Below, one piece after another: positions 25,824 through 34,664 of a stretch of 64,000 bases of DNA. Both the position numbers and the translations under genes were made by a program. How positions within the stretch are numbered: the first letter of the stretch is position 1; every line of letters begins with the position of its first letter. The notes beneath the pieces were generated by a model that had not been told where the DNA came from, did not search any database, and saw only the letters and a program-made list of their open reading frames with translations. The stretch is from Caldicellulosiruptor morganii (GTDB taxonomy: Bacteria > Bacillota > Thermoanaerobacteria > Caldicellulosiruptorales > Caldicellulosiruptoraceae), in contig NZ_CP113865.1 of assembly GCF_026810225.1 (NCBI RefSeq), forward strand, positions 881,001 through 945,000, given 5' to 3'.

Positions 25824-27431
25824 ATGATTTTACTTGTTGCCATAAATTCAAAGTATGTGCATACCAATCTGGCAGTAAGGTACCTGTATCAACTCTGTAA
25901 AGAAGTGTGTCCCTGTGAGTATATTGAGTTTAACATTAATCAATCTCTTAACCAGGTGTTGTATGAGATATTATCAAAAAAACCTGAGTATGTGGCTATT
26001 TCAACGTATATCTGGAATAGAAGCTATGTAGAGAAGCTTGTTGAAGGTCTCAAAAAGGCAAGAAAAGATATAAAAATTGTCATTGGTGGTCCAGAAGTTT
26101 ATTTTGATAGTCTCGATGAATGGCCATATGTGGATTATATAATTAGAGGTGAAGGAGAGTATCCATTTTTAGAATTTTGCAGGTGTATTGCATCAGGTAT
26201 TGAATATGTTGAAAAAAATTTTCCTCCTTTTGATTTAAAAAAACTTCCTTTTGCCTATAGAGATGAAATTTTGGACCAAAATAGAATCTACTACTATGAG
26301 AGTAGCAGAGGATGTCCTTTTAAATGCTCTTATTGTCTTTCATCAATTGAAAAAGGTGTGCGCTTTGTACCGCTTGAAAAAGTCTTTGAGGAACTTGGGT
26401 ATCTTTTTAAGAAAAACGTAAGATTGATAAAGTTTGTGGACAGGACATTCAATGTGAATAAAGAAAGAGCAATTGAGATTATAGAATTTTGCAAAAAATA
26501 TTCGCAAAACACTCAGGTCCACTTTGAAATGGATCCCACATTATTGGATGATGACTTGATTTTTGCTTTAAATAACTCAAGGCAGGGATTGTTTCGTCTT
26601 GAAATTGGAATTCAAAGTTTTAATCCCAGAACCCTTGATGCAATCAACAGAGTTTATGACATTGAAAAGATTGACAGAAACTTGAAAAAGTTACTTTATA
26701 ATAAAAACTGTATTGTACATCTTGATTTAATTGCAGGGCTTCCTTTTGAGGACTATATGACTTTTAAAAAAAGCCTTGACAGAACTGTTTTGTATTTTGC
26801 AGATGAACTGCAGCTTGGGTTTTTAAAGATGCTGAAAGGCACAGAGATAAGGAATGAAGCGGATAAATACAATTATGAATTTTTTGACCATCCACCGTAT
26901 GAGGTTATTTCAAATATGTTTATGGATTTTGAAGATATTTATAAACTCAAGAAAATAGAAGACCTGATAGACAAAATTTACAACAGACAGTATCTTTACT
27001 ATCTGCTAAGATACATCTTTAAAAAGATTTTACCTTCGGATTTTTTTGAAAGACTTTCGCAGAAGATTGATAGCAATCTCAATACAAAGGACTTTATAAA
27101 AAAGCTTTATGAGGTTATAAAAGATCAGTTTATCTCAGATTCTATGATATTGAATAATCTATTTAAATTTGACATTTTGAGAAAATTTCCTGAGGAATTT
27201 CTGCCGGAAGAGCTTTTTACAACAAAAGAGCAAAAGGAAGCTATCAAACAGGCTATTTACAGAATTGATTCTGGCAGACCTGGTATTGAAGATCCAAAAG
27301 AAATCCTGAGAAAATCAAGAAGTTGTTTGCTTGAATTTGACATTGAAAAATTTGTGAAAGATAATAATATTGAAAAAGGGAATTTTCTCTATATCTTTTT
27401 TGGACAAAACTTCGAAAAATTTAAACTTTAG
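25824..27431 (+). CDS. B12-binding-domain radical SAM protein (DUF4080 type)
   Basis: 535 residues. N-terminal B12-binding-like domain (about 1-130: [42 protein letters not shown]), radical SAM core with cluster motif C164-x3-C168-x2-C171 ([12 protein letters not shown]), then a C-terminal helical extension. No DxHxxG motif is visible in the B12 domain, so cobalamin may be base-off or absent. This class often modifies peptides, lipids or tRNA; the substrate is unknown. Its short downstream neighbour may be co-transcribed. Confidence 0.85.
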   Translation: MILLVAINSKYVHTNLAVRYLYQLCKEVCPCEYIEFNINQSLNQVLYEILSKKPEYVAISTYIWNRSYVEKLVEGLKKARKDIKIVIGGPEVYFDSLDEWPYVDYIIRGEGEYPFLEFCRCIASGIEYVEKNFPPFDLKKLPFAYRDEILDQNRIYYYESSRGCPFKCSYCLSSIEKGVRFVPLEKVFEELGYLFKKNVRLIKFVDRTFNVNKERAIEIIEFCKKYSQNTQVHFEMDPTLLDDDLIFALNNSRQGLFRLEIGIQSFNPRTLDAINRVYDIEKIDRNLKKLLYNKNCIVHLDLIAGLPFEDYMTFKKSLDRTVLYFADELQLGFLKMLKGTEIRNEADKYNYEFFDHPPYEVISNMFMDFEDIYKLKKIEDLIDKIYNRQYLYYLLRYIFKKILPSDFFERLSQKIDSNLNTKDFIKKLYEVIKDQFISDSMILNNLFKFDILRKFPEEFLPEELFTTKEQKEAIKQAIYRIDSGRPGIEDPKEILRKSRSCLLEFDIEKFVKDNNIEKGNFLYIFFGQNFEKFKL

Positions 27432-27448
27432 AAGGGAGGATTTTTCAA

Positions 27449-27649
27449 ATGGAGTGCACAGTTTCCAAAAACCTTTCAATATGCACTTGTACTTATGAAC
27501 CATGTTCAAGAAAGGGAAGATGCTGTGAGTGCCTGCATTATCACAGAAAAAATGGGGAATTACCCGCTTGCTACTTTTCGAAAGAGGCAGAAAGGACATA
27601 TGACCGTTCAATTGAAAACTTTATTAAGGATTATTCATCAAGAAAGTAA
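27449..27649 (+). CDS. DUF6485-like Cys-rich protein
   Basis: 66 residues, GGGAGG ribosome site. Eight Cys in the first 45 residues ([21 protein letters not shown], broken by few residues) then [21 protein letters not shown], matching the small DUF6485 family as I recall it. Probably a metal-binding, likely Fe-S or zinc, protein; function unknown. Seventeen bases after the radical SAM gene. Confidence 0.75.
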   Translation: MECTVSKNLSICTCTYEPCSRKGRCCECLHYHRKNGELPACYFSKEAERTYDRSIENFIKDYSSRK

Positions 27650-27656
27650 AAATATA

Positions 27657-27698
27657 CGGGCAGTAAGATACTTCCGGTTACTGCCCGCTTGTTTTTTT
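27657..27698. terminator. Terminator between the DUF6485-like and Nramp genes
   Basis: Perfect 10-bp stem CGGGCAGTAA (27657-27666) / TTACTGCCCG (27678-27687) then CTTGTTTTTTT. It serves the plus-strand gene and is also read by the convergent gene. Confidence 0.85.
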
Positions 27699-28911
27699 AA
27701 GTGGAAGTTAAGATCAAATACATATCAAGTCCGATTACAACCGCAGCTACAATTATGAGAATGATTTTGTCAAAAAAAGAATTTGCAAACTTACCCATAA
27801 CCTTTTTTGAGGATGTCAGATATATTTGGAGTATAATTGTAACTGGTAGCTGCAAACTCAAAAGCATCTGGGATATTATAAGTCCTTTAAAAGGGTCTGA
27901 AACGAAAAGAATAATGACCACTGCAAAGACTAAAGGAATTAGAATTCCAAGTCGGGTGTGTTTGTCTTCAATGTTATAGGGTTTTTTATAAAGCCCTGCA
28001 AGGATTGTACCACCTGTAAATGCAGCAGTTATACTTGAAGAAATTCCGGAAAGAAGCAGCGCAAATGCAAATACAATAGCCGAAAAATCACCCATAAGTG
28101 GTTTTAGCATCTGTTGCGCTTGCTCAAGAGAAGTAACCTGTATATTTTTTGTATGAAAAGTGGCATATGCTATAATAATCATACTGCTATTTATAAGAAA
28201 ACCGATAAACATGGAAAAAAGTGTATCCACAAACTCAAATTTTAGCTGATGTTTTATTATCTTTTCGTCCTGAATGTTCCATTGCCTGCTCTGAATAATC
28301 TCTGAATGCAAAAAAAGGTTATGCGGCATTACAACAGCACCGAGAATAGAAAGAACAATTAAAAGTGACCCGGAGGGCACAGAAGGTTTAACCCAGGACA
28401 CAATTACTTCTTTTGCCGGCACATCTATAAACAGAAATTCAACCAGAAACGAAAGACCTATGAGTGAAACAAAACCTATTATCCATTTTTCTACTTTTTT
28501 ATAAGAATTAGAAAACAAGAAAAATATTATAAAAGGCAAAGTCATTAAAGCTCCAGCTTTTACTGGAATTTTGAAAAGCATCTTGATTGCAATGGCAGCG
28601 CCAAGTATCTCTGCCATAGCAGTAGATACTGTTGCAAGCATGGCAGAAAACAATACAAATACTGCGAGGTATTTATTTAGATATATTGATGCTGCTTCAG
28701 CTAAACACAGTCCAGTTGCAATTCCCAGATGGGCTGCATTGTGCTGAAGAATTATCAGGATTATTGTTGACAGTAGCACCACCCATAAAAGAGCAGTTCC
28801 ATATTGACTGCCGGCTGAAACATTTGAAGCCCAGTTTCCGGGGTCAATAAACCCGACTGTTACAAGAAGACCCGGTCCTATGTATTTGAGAATCTCTCTT
28901 GCGTTTTTCAT
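27697..28911 (-). CDS. mntH: Nramp-family divalent metal transporter
   Basis: 404 residues, about eleven membrane helices. The metal-site motif of TM1 (GFIDPGNWASNV, the DPGN signature) and of TM6 (AVVMPHNLFLHS, with the metal-selecting Met) are both intact, so proton-coupled uptake of Mn2+ or Fe2+ is expected. A purine-rich GGAAGGG stretch lies about 15 bases before the ATG, further than usual. No MntR or Fur gene is adjacent. Confidence 0.92.
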   Translation of the reverse strand: MKNAREILKYIGPGLLVTVGFIDPGNWASNVSAGSQYGTALLWVVLLSTIILIILQHNAAHLGIATGLCLAEAASIYLNKYLAVFVLFSAMLATVSTAMAEILGAAIAIKMLFKIPVKAGALMTLPFIIFFLFSNSYKKVEKWIIGFVSLIGLSFLVEFLFIDVPAKEVIVSWVKPSVPSGSLLIVLSILGAVVMPHNLFLHSEIIQSRQWNIQDEKIIKHQLKFEFVDTLFSMFIGFLINSSMIIIAYATFHTKNIQVTSLEQAQQMLKPLMGDFSAIVFAFALLLSGISSSITAAFTGGTILAGLYKKPYNIEDKHTRLGILIPLVFAVVIILFVSDPFKGLIISQMLLSLQLPVTIILQIYLTSSKKVMGKFANSFFDKIILIIVAAVVIGLDMYLILTST

Positions 28912-29087
28912 TTTAAATTTCTACTTTTCCCTTCCTTTCTCTTCAGTATTTTATGATAGGTTATTTAAAATTGTGAATTCTGCCCTGCAGTTCAAAATTT
29001 CCTTATTAAAATTAATACCCAAAAAATGAGGGTTGTGATATGATATTTTGTGTGATGCTAAAAAAATACTTTTGGGAGGGGCAGAAA

Positions 29088-30518
29088 ATGGGCGAAAAAA
29101 CTTACGGACAGGAACTTTCTGAAAAACTATCGTACACCTCTAAAAATGCCTGGGAAGTTGCAACAGAAGAAGATAAACAGAGAGCGTTTGAACTTGCAGA
29201 AAGGTACAAGAACTTTTTAAACTGTGCTAAAACTGAAAGGGAAGCTGTTGAATATTTTATCTCAAAAGCAAAAGAGAATGGGTTTTCGGAATTTGAATAT
29301 GGATGCAGGCTAAAACCAGGTGACAGGGTTTATTTTATAAACAATAATAAAAGTATTTTGCTGGCAGTGATAGGCAAAAAGCCTTTGAAAGAAGGATTTA
29401 ATTTAATAGGAAGCCATATAGATTCACCGCGGCTTGATTTGAAACCAAAGCCAGTATATGAATCAAACGAACTTGTTTTTCTAAAGACTCACTACTATGG
29501 AGGTATAAAAAAATATCACTGGGTGAATGTACCCTTGAGTCTTCACGGGGTTGTTGTAAAAAGTGATGGTTCAAAGGTGAAGATTGTTATTGGTGAAGAT
29601 GAAAACGACCCGGTATTTTATATCACAGACCTTCTTGTACACCTGTCATCTGACCAGCTTCAGAAAAAAGCAAGTGAGGCTATTCCTGCCGAGAATTTAA
29701 ACGTACTCATAGGAAGTATGCCGTTTAATGACGAGAAGGTAAAAGAAAAAGTAAAACTTAATATCCTGAGGATTTTAAATGAAAAATATGGTATCACAGA
29801 AGAGGATTTTATTTCAGCTGACATTGAAATAGTGCCAGCTGCAAAAGCGCGCGATGTGGGGCTTGACAGGAGCTTAATTGGAGCATACGGTCAGGATGAC
29901 AGAGCATGCAGTTTTTTGGCAGCTGAGGCTTTGTTCTCAATTAATGACGTTCCAGAAAAGACTGCAATAGTGTATTTGGTTGACAAAGAGGAAATAGGAA
30001 GCGTAGGAATATCAAGTGCAGAAGCCAGCTTTTTTGATATATCGGTTGCAAGACTTTTAAAAGCTCTGGGTGAGTATGACAATAGCCTTGATTTGGCTGT
30101 TTGCTTTGAAAACTCGGCAGCAATTTCAGGTGATGTTGCAGCAGCACTGGACCCAACATATGAAGGTGCTTATGACAGGCTCAATTCAACATTGATTGGC
30201 CATGGTGTTACAATTGAAAAGTATACTGGTGTCAGAGGTAAATACAATGGTTCTGAAGCAACAGCAGAGTATGTTGGGAAAATAAGGAATTTTTTGAATT
30301 CAAATAATATTTGCTGGCAAACCGGGCTTTTGGGTAAAGTCGACCAGGGCGGTGGCGGCACAATTGCTATGTTTATTGCAAGAAAGATGATAAATGTAAT
30401 AGACTCAGGAGTTCCAGTTTTGTCTATGCACTCGACATTTGAGATAACAAGCAAGATTGATGTTTATATGACTTACAGGTTTTACAGGGAGTTTTTGAAA
30501 AAATTTAAAAGGGGCTAA
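29088..30518 (+). CDS. M18-family aminopeptidase
   Basis: 476 residues from ATG 29088 (GGGAGGGG upstream; the longer frame from 29040 lacks a site). Zinc-site motifs of M18: GSHIDSPRLDLKP (His, Asp), AYGQDDRACSF (bridging Asp), LVDKEEIGSVG (catalytic Glu) and SMHSTFEITSK (His). A cytoplasmic dodecameric enzyme that removes N-terminal residues, often acidic or hydrophobic. Divergent from the Nramp gene. Confidence 0.93.
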   Translation: MGEKTYGQELSEKLSYTSKNAWEVATEEDKQRAFELAERYKNFLNCAKTEREAVEYFISKAKENGFSEFEYGCRLKPGDRVYFINNNKSILLAVIGKKPLKEGFNLIGSHIDSPRLDLKPKPVYESNELVFLKTHYYGGIKKYHWVNVPLSLHGVVVKSDGSKVKIVIGEDENDPVFYITDLLVHLSSDQLQKKASEAIPAENLNVLIGSMPFNDEKVKEKVKLNILRILNEKYGITEEDFISADIEIVPAAKARDVGLDRSLIGAYGQDDRACSFLAAEALFSINDVPEKTAIVYLVDKEEIGSVGISSAEASFFDISVARLLKALGEYDNSLDLAVCFENSAAISGDVAAALDPTYEGAYDRLNSTLIGHGVTIEKYTGVRGKYNGSEATAEYVGKIRNFLNSNNICWQTGLLGKVDQGGGGTIAMFIARKMINVIDSGVPVLSMHSTFEITSKIDVYMTYRFYREFLKKFKRG

Positions 30519-30540
30519 CTACGCCCCTTTCTTTTTATTT
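30508..30540 (+). terminator. Terminator after the M18 aminopeptidase gene
   Basis: AAAGGGGC (30508-30515) / GCCCCTTT (30523-30530) with the TAA stop in the loop, followed by CTTTTTATTT. Confidence 0.85.
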
Positions 30541-30553
30541 CATACTTTCTATA
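30533..30553. repeat. 21-bp direct repeat, left copy, flanking the second IS
   Basis: Identical to 32403-32423 (TTTTATTTCATACTTTCTAT plus A). The right copy is the native 3' end of the phosphohexomutase gene, including its stop. Confidence 0.9.
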
Positions 30554-30619
30554 TAGCCTTTTGCATAAACGCTCAAGATGAGCGTTATCAAGCTTTTCAA
30601 AACTTTTAAAAAAGTCTTC

Positions 30620-30681
30620 CTTCCTCCTCATAGATAGTGTAAAATTTATCTATATAAAACATACTTTCTATGAGGAGGAAG
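30620..30681 (+). promoter_or_regulatory. Inverted repeat covering the second transposase's ribosome site
   Basis: CTTCCTCCTCATAGA (30620-30634) and TCTATGAGGAGGAAG (30667-30681) are exact complements. The right arm contains AGGAGGAAG, the ribosome site for ATG 30687. TATAAA (30653-30658) lies between the arms, so only transcripts from outside would carry both. Confidence 0.65.
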
Positions 30682-30686
30682 ATAAA

Positions 30687-32127
30687 ATGTTCAAAAACCA
30701 AAACAAACAACTATCTTTTTTAGATCTCTACGAGCACGTTAAAAACGTTGCTTCTTAGCAGCCCTCACACTTTGCTCGGCTTTTTCAGCAATTTCATCGA
30801 TTTAAACCAGTTCATACCTGCATCCTTCTTCAAAATTTACTACAAATACTTCGGAAGACAAAGAGATTTCTCTTTGCAATCTATGCTCCGTGCTTTCTTT
30901 GTACAAAAAATCCTCAAACTCACTACATTAACTTGGCTGCGCGCTATCCTGATCAACTCTTATCAGCTCAGAATCTTTTGCAACTTCAATAAAATACCTT
31001 CCATCTTTACCTTCTCAAGATTCAGAAAAATCTTCTGCCATGAGATTGAAAAACTTTTCTACAATATCGCAAACTATGCCCATAATATCGCCCTTAAAAT
31101 AAACCCTGACCTTGCTTCTACTATCATCTTCGATACTACCGCTTTAGAACCCAGGGTCAAAGAAAATAATCCTAAATTCATTCAATCACAACTTAAAAAA
31201 ACTAAGTCACAAAACCCTGACCTACAATCTCATCTTGTCTATTCTCTTACATATTCTAATCTCCCTCAAACTGCTTCTGCTTCACCATATATCACTCGTA
31301 TGTTCGCTAATGGTCATTTCTGCTATGCTTATAAATTCTCTATCCTAACCAATGGCTTTGGTATCCCTCTTGTAATCTCTCCTGCTTTTACTTTCCCTCA
31401 AGCTGATACATCTGACCCATCCTGTGCTAAAGCTATCTCCGATTCAAAAGCTCTTATCCCTGCTCTAATTAATTTGAATAAGAACTTCCAAAACCCTTTC
31501 TCAACCTTCATTGCTGATAGCGCTCTCGACTCATATGCAATTTACTCTACTTTAATAAATAACTTTAAATTCTCTAAAGCTATTATCCCTATAAACCCAA
31601 GGGGCTCAAAATCAAATTCAACCTCGCCTACTTCCGACCCAAATATCTCTATTTCTCCAGAAGGTGTGCCCTTTTGTAATAAGCTTAACAAGCCTTTTAT
31701 CCGTGAAGGCTTGTGTAATGGCAAAAATCGCTCACCACGTATCAAGTGGCGTTGCCCTTGCTCTCAAATTAAAGATGGTAAACGCTTTTGCAACTGCCCT
31801 CATCCCTGTACTTCTTCTAAATCTGGTAGAATGTTTTATACCTACCCGGACTCTGACCTGCGCAACTTCCCTGGCATAGACAGAAATTCTAATGAATTTG
31901 AAAAACTTTACAAATCAAGAGTTACTATAGAGCAAACTATCTTCCAGTTAAAGTCTTTCCTCGGTCATGATACATTATTCTCCTATGACCATACTTCACT
32001 TTTTTCTGACCTCTTGCTCTCCGCCATCTGTATGCTTTTGATTTTTATTCTCTCTTACTTTATCTTAGAATCTCATAAAAACATTACTTACAAAAAACTT
32101 CAAAAACTTAAAAAACTTATAGCGTAA
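30687..32127 (+). pseudogene. tnp: DDE transposase, frameshifted after codon 23
   Basis: ATG 30687 with a good ribosome site opens MFKNQNKQLSFLDLYEHVKN and stops at TAG 30756-30758. The next frame carries on without a break (SSPHTLLGFFSNFIDLNQF) to 32127. Deleting one T near 30752-30756 restores a protein of about 479 residues. DDE-type motifs: IIFDTTALEP (Asp), FIADSALDSY (Asp) and YKSRVTIEQTIFQLK (Glu), of the IS4/IS5/IS1182-like DDE_Tnp_1 kind, with a Cys-rich insertion (CPCSQIKDGKRFCNCPHPC). I cannot name the IS family. An internal TTG (30748) could start a shortened protein. Confidence 0.8.
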
Positions 32128-32402
32128 GCCTAACTTCAGCTTCTAACAAATTCCTTTTTGCTTATTCTGCATAAACTTTCTTCTTCATCTAAAATCCCTT
32201 TAACAATCACTTTCAAAAGGGTTTAGGATTACTTTGTCTTCTTTTAGTTTGGTATTACTTACCATTTGTCTGGTATATGCTTTTATTGTTTGCAATGCTA
32301 TATAATGGCATCTGTAAATACTTATACTTATCATCTGCCTTGTTCTCTATTACTTCATTTCCATTTTATTGCTCACATTTTCATCTATTTTGCAAACGCC
32401 TA

Positions 32403-32423
32403 TTTTATTTCATACTTTCTATA
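32403..32423. repeat. 21-bp direct repeat, right copy
   Basis: Second copy of 30533-30553; overlaps the stop and last codons of the phosphohexomutase gene. Confidence 0.9.
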
Positions 32424-33796
32424 AGCTTCACAGCCTCATCCAAAAGCCTTTTTACTTCCTCTTTGGTAAACTGTTCTGTGTAAACTCTCAAAACTGGCTC
32501 TGTGCCAGATGCTCTGAAGAGTATCCATGAGCCATCTTCAAATATATATTTATACCCATCCAGTGTTTGAACCTCTTTGATTTTTCTACCTGCAAACTCT
32601 GTGTTTTGAGAAATCATCTTTAAAGTCTTTTCTTTGATTTCGTTTGGCAGGTGAAGGTCTATTCTGTCATAATAATGGTAACCTATTTCTTTAAAGAGTT
32701 CATCAAGTATTTGGCTAATTGGCTTTTGATGGTATGCCATAATTTCAAGAAGAAGTAAACTGCACAGAATTCCGTCTCTTTCAGGTATGTGATTTTTGAT
32801 TCCAATACCTCCGCTTTCCTCTCCACCAATGAGAATATCTTCTTTTAGGAAAAGTTCGCAGATATACTTAAATCCAATTGGTGTTTCATAGATTTTTAAA
32901 CCATATTTGTTTGCCAAAATAGGTACCATATTGGTTGTTGAAAATGTCTTTACAACCCCGCCCTTCAGACCTTTAACCTCTACCAGATGTCGCAAAAGCA
33001 GTGCATATATTCTGTGTGAATCAATAAACTCACCTTTTTCATCAACAGCGCCGATTCTGTCTGCATCTCCATCTGTTGCAAGACCTATGTCAGCTTTATT
33101 TTGGACAACAGCATCAATCAATTTTCCAAGGTTTTTGTAAATTGGTTCTGGATTAACTCCACCAAAGTAAGGGTTTCTTTCATCTCTTATCTGAACATGT
33201 TTAATGCCATATTTTTCTAACAGGGTTTTAACATATCCGACTCCTGCTCCGTGCATAGGATCAATTATTGCAAATGGCTTTGCTTTAAAAATAACATCAA
33301 AGTTTACCAATTTTTCAATATGTTCAAAATAGTCTCTGTCAGCATCTATAAAAGAGAATAGATTGCTTTCTTCAGGTTCAACAAATTTTACTTCATTTTT
33401 GTAAAGGTGTTTTTCAATTTCTGCGATAATAGAAGGAAGAGCAGACCCACCATAATCACCTTTAAATTTTATTCCATTCCACTGCGGTGGATTGTGGCTT
33501 GCTGTAATCATTATAGCACCGGCTAAATTCATGTTCTTTACAGTAAATGACACAACTGGTGTTGGAGTCGGCTTTTTTGTAAGATATGTCTTTATGCCGT
33601 TTGCAACAAGTACTCCTGCACAAAGCCTTGCATATTCTTCAGACATAAACCTTGTATCATAGCCAACCAAAACTGGTCTTTTATCATCTATCTCCTTTAT
33701 ATAATCGGCAATTGCTTGAGCAACAATCTTTACGTTGTCAAATGTGTAATCCTTGCTGATTACTGCTCTCCAGCCATCTGTTCCAAACTTTATCAT
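32405..33796 (-). CDS. Phosphoglucomutase/phosphomannomutase family protein
   Basis: 463 residues from the ATG at 33796; GGAGGTG lies upstream, inside the longer frame from 33817. Family motifs: KFGTDGWRAV, the phosphoserine loop TASHNPPQWNGIKFK, metal loop DGDADRIG, sugar-specificity loop GGEESGGIG and the phosphate-binding RASGTEPVLRVY near the C-terminus. It interconverts hexose 1- and 6-phosphates; glucose, mannose or glucosamine specificity is not clear. Its 3' end was duplicated by the neighbouring IS but the gene is intact. Confidence 0.92.
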   Translation of the reverse strand: MIKFGTDGWRAVISKDYTFDNVKIVAQAIADYIKEIDDKRPVLVGYDTRFMSEEYARLCAGVLVANGIKTYLTKKPTPTPVVSFTVKNMNLAGAIMITASHNPPQWNGIKFKGDYGGSALPSIIAEIEKHLYKNEVKFVEPEESNLFSFIDADRDYFEHIEKLVNFDVIFKAKPFAIIDPMHGAGVGYVKTLLEKYGIKHVQIRDERNPYFGGVNPEPIYKNLGKLIDAVVQNKADIGLATDGDADRIGAVDEKGEFIDSHRIYALLLRHLVEVKGLKGGVVKTFSTTNMVPILANKYGLKIYETPIGFKYICELFLKEDILIGGEESGGIGIKNHIPERDGILCSLLLLEIMAYHQKPISQILDELFKEIGYHYYDRIDLHLPNEIKEKTLKMISQNTEFAGRKIKEVQTLDGYKYIFEDGSWILFRASGTEPVLRVYTEQFTKEEVKRLLDEAVKLIESMK

Positions 33797-33834
33797 CTTT
33801 TTTTTCACCTCCTGCATCTGAATTGAAAATGTGC

Positions 33835-33880
33835 TATAATGAATCTTGAAAAGTGGTCTTGCTGAGAGTGCTTGACCACT
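33835..33880. promoter_or_regulatory. Divergent control region: TGCTATAAT and a 7-bp inverted repeat
   Basis: An extended -10 (TGCTATAAT ending 33840, plus strand) precedes AGTGGTC (33852-33858) / GACCACT (33874-33880). It lies between the mutase gene and the response regulator gene; the regulator may bind here. Confidence 0.4.
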
Positions 33881-33956
33881 ATATAGTATACAAGAGTTTC
33901 AAAAATTTTTCAAATAGCGGTATATATTTTTCAAAAACATTTTTAAAAGAGAGGAA

Positions 33957-34664
33957 ATGCTGTCAATGCCAAGGTATCTGATATATGTGGTAGATGATGA
34001 AAGGGACATTCTGAATATTATTTATGAATATCTTTCAAACAGAGGATACGAAGTTAAAACATTTGAGGATGCAGCAAGTTTTTTCAAAGAATTTGAAAAA
34101 AACCAGCCTGATGTTATTATATTGGATATTATGCTACCTGATATGGATGGATATGAGATTTGCAGACAGATAAGAAAAATGAGTAATATACCAATCATCA
34201 TGCTCTCTGCGAAAGGTGAAGAACTGGACAAGGTTCTGGGACTTGAGCTTGGAAGTGACGATTACATATCAAAGCCGTTTTCACTCCTTGAGCTTGAAGC
34301 AAGAATAAAAAAGGTACTGCGAAGGGTTGGGAAAGAGGCTTTTAGAGAAGGGAATATATTGGAGTTTTTTGGAATAAGGGTTGATTTAAATCAAAGAATT
34401 GTTTTTTATAAAGACCAAAAGGTTGATTTATCACCCAAAGAGTTTGAAACATTTTTGCTTCTTTTCAAAGAGCATTCAAAGGTGCTGAAAAGGAGCCATA
34501 TATTGGAACAGGTATGGGGTAACCCGGCTTTATATGACGAAAGAATGGTGGATGATGTTATAAAGAGAATTAGAAAAAAGATTGTACAATACAATCTGCC
34601 AGTAGAAATAAAAACTATGTGGGGACTTGGATACAAATTAGAGGAGAAAAAAGATGAAGATTAG
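33957..34664 (+). CDS. OmpR/PhoB-type response regulator
   Basis: 235 residues: receiver domain with acidic pair (VVDDERD), phospho-acceptor Asp57 (ILDIMLPDMDG) and Lys in ISKPFSLLEL, then a winged-helix effector (LSPKEFETFLLLF to WGLGYKLEEK). Start: ATG 33957 is very close to GAGAGG, ATG 33966 rather far, so either is possible. Overlaps the sensor kinase gene by 11 bases. Targets unknown. Confidence 0.92.
   Translation: MLSMPRYLIYVVDDERDILNIIYEYLSNRGYEVKTFEDAASFFKEFEKNQPDVIILDIMLPDMDGYEICRQIRKMSNIPIIMLSAKGEELDKVLGLELGSDDYISKPFSLLELEARIKKVLRRVGKEAFREGNILEFFGIRVDLNQRIVFYKDQKVDLSPKEFETFLLLFKEHSKVLKRSHILEQVWGNPALYDERMVDDVIKRIRKKIVQYNLPVEIKTMWGLGYKLEEKKDED

Larger units (their letters stand above)
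30554..32402 (+). mobile_element. Insertion sequence with 21-bp target duplication (1849 bp)
   Basis: Ends are imperfect inverted repeats: left begins TAGCCTTTTGCATAAACG, the complement of the right end begins TAGGCGTTTGCAAAATAG. Both abut the 21-bp direct repeats exactly. It carries one transposase gene (frameshifted near its start), a hairpin AACGCTC/GAGCGTT at 30568-30586, an inverted repeat round the ribosome site, and about 270 non-coding bases at the right end with another imperfect hairpin near 32187-32229. Coding strand is strikingly pyrimidine-rich, opposite to the host genes. Confidence 0.85.

Noticed and set aside
30747..30758. Programmed frameshift in the second transposase
   Set aside because: No slippery heptamer (A AAA AAG or similar) occurs at the break; a simple T insertion explains it.
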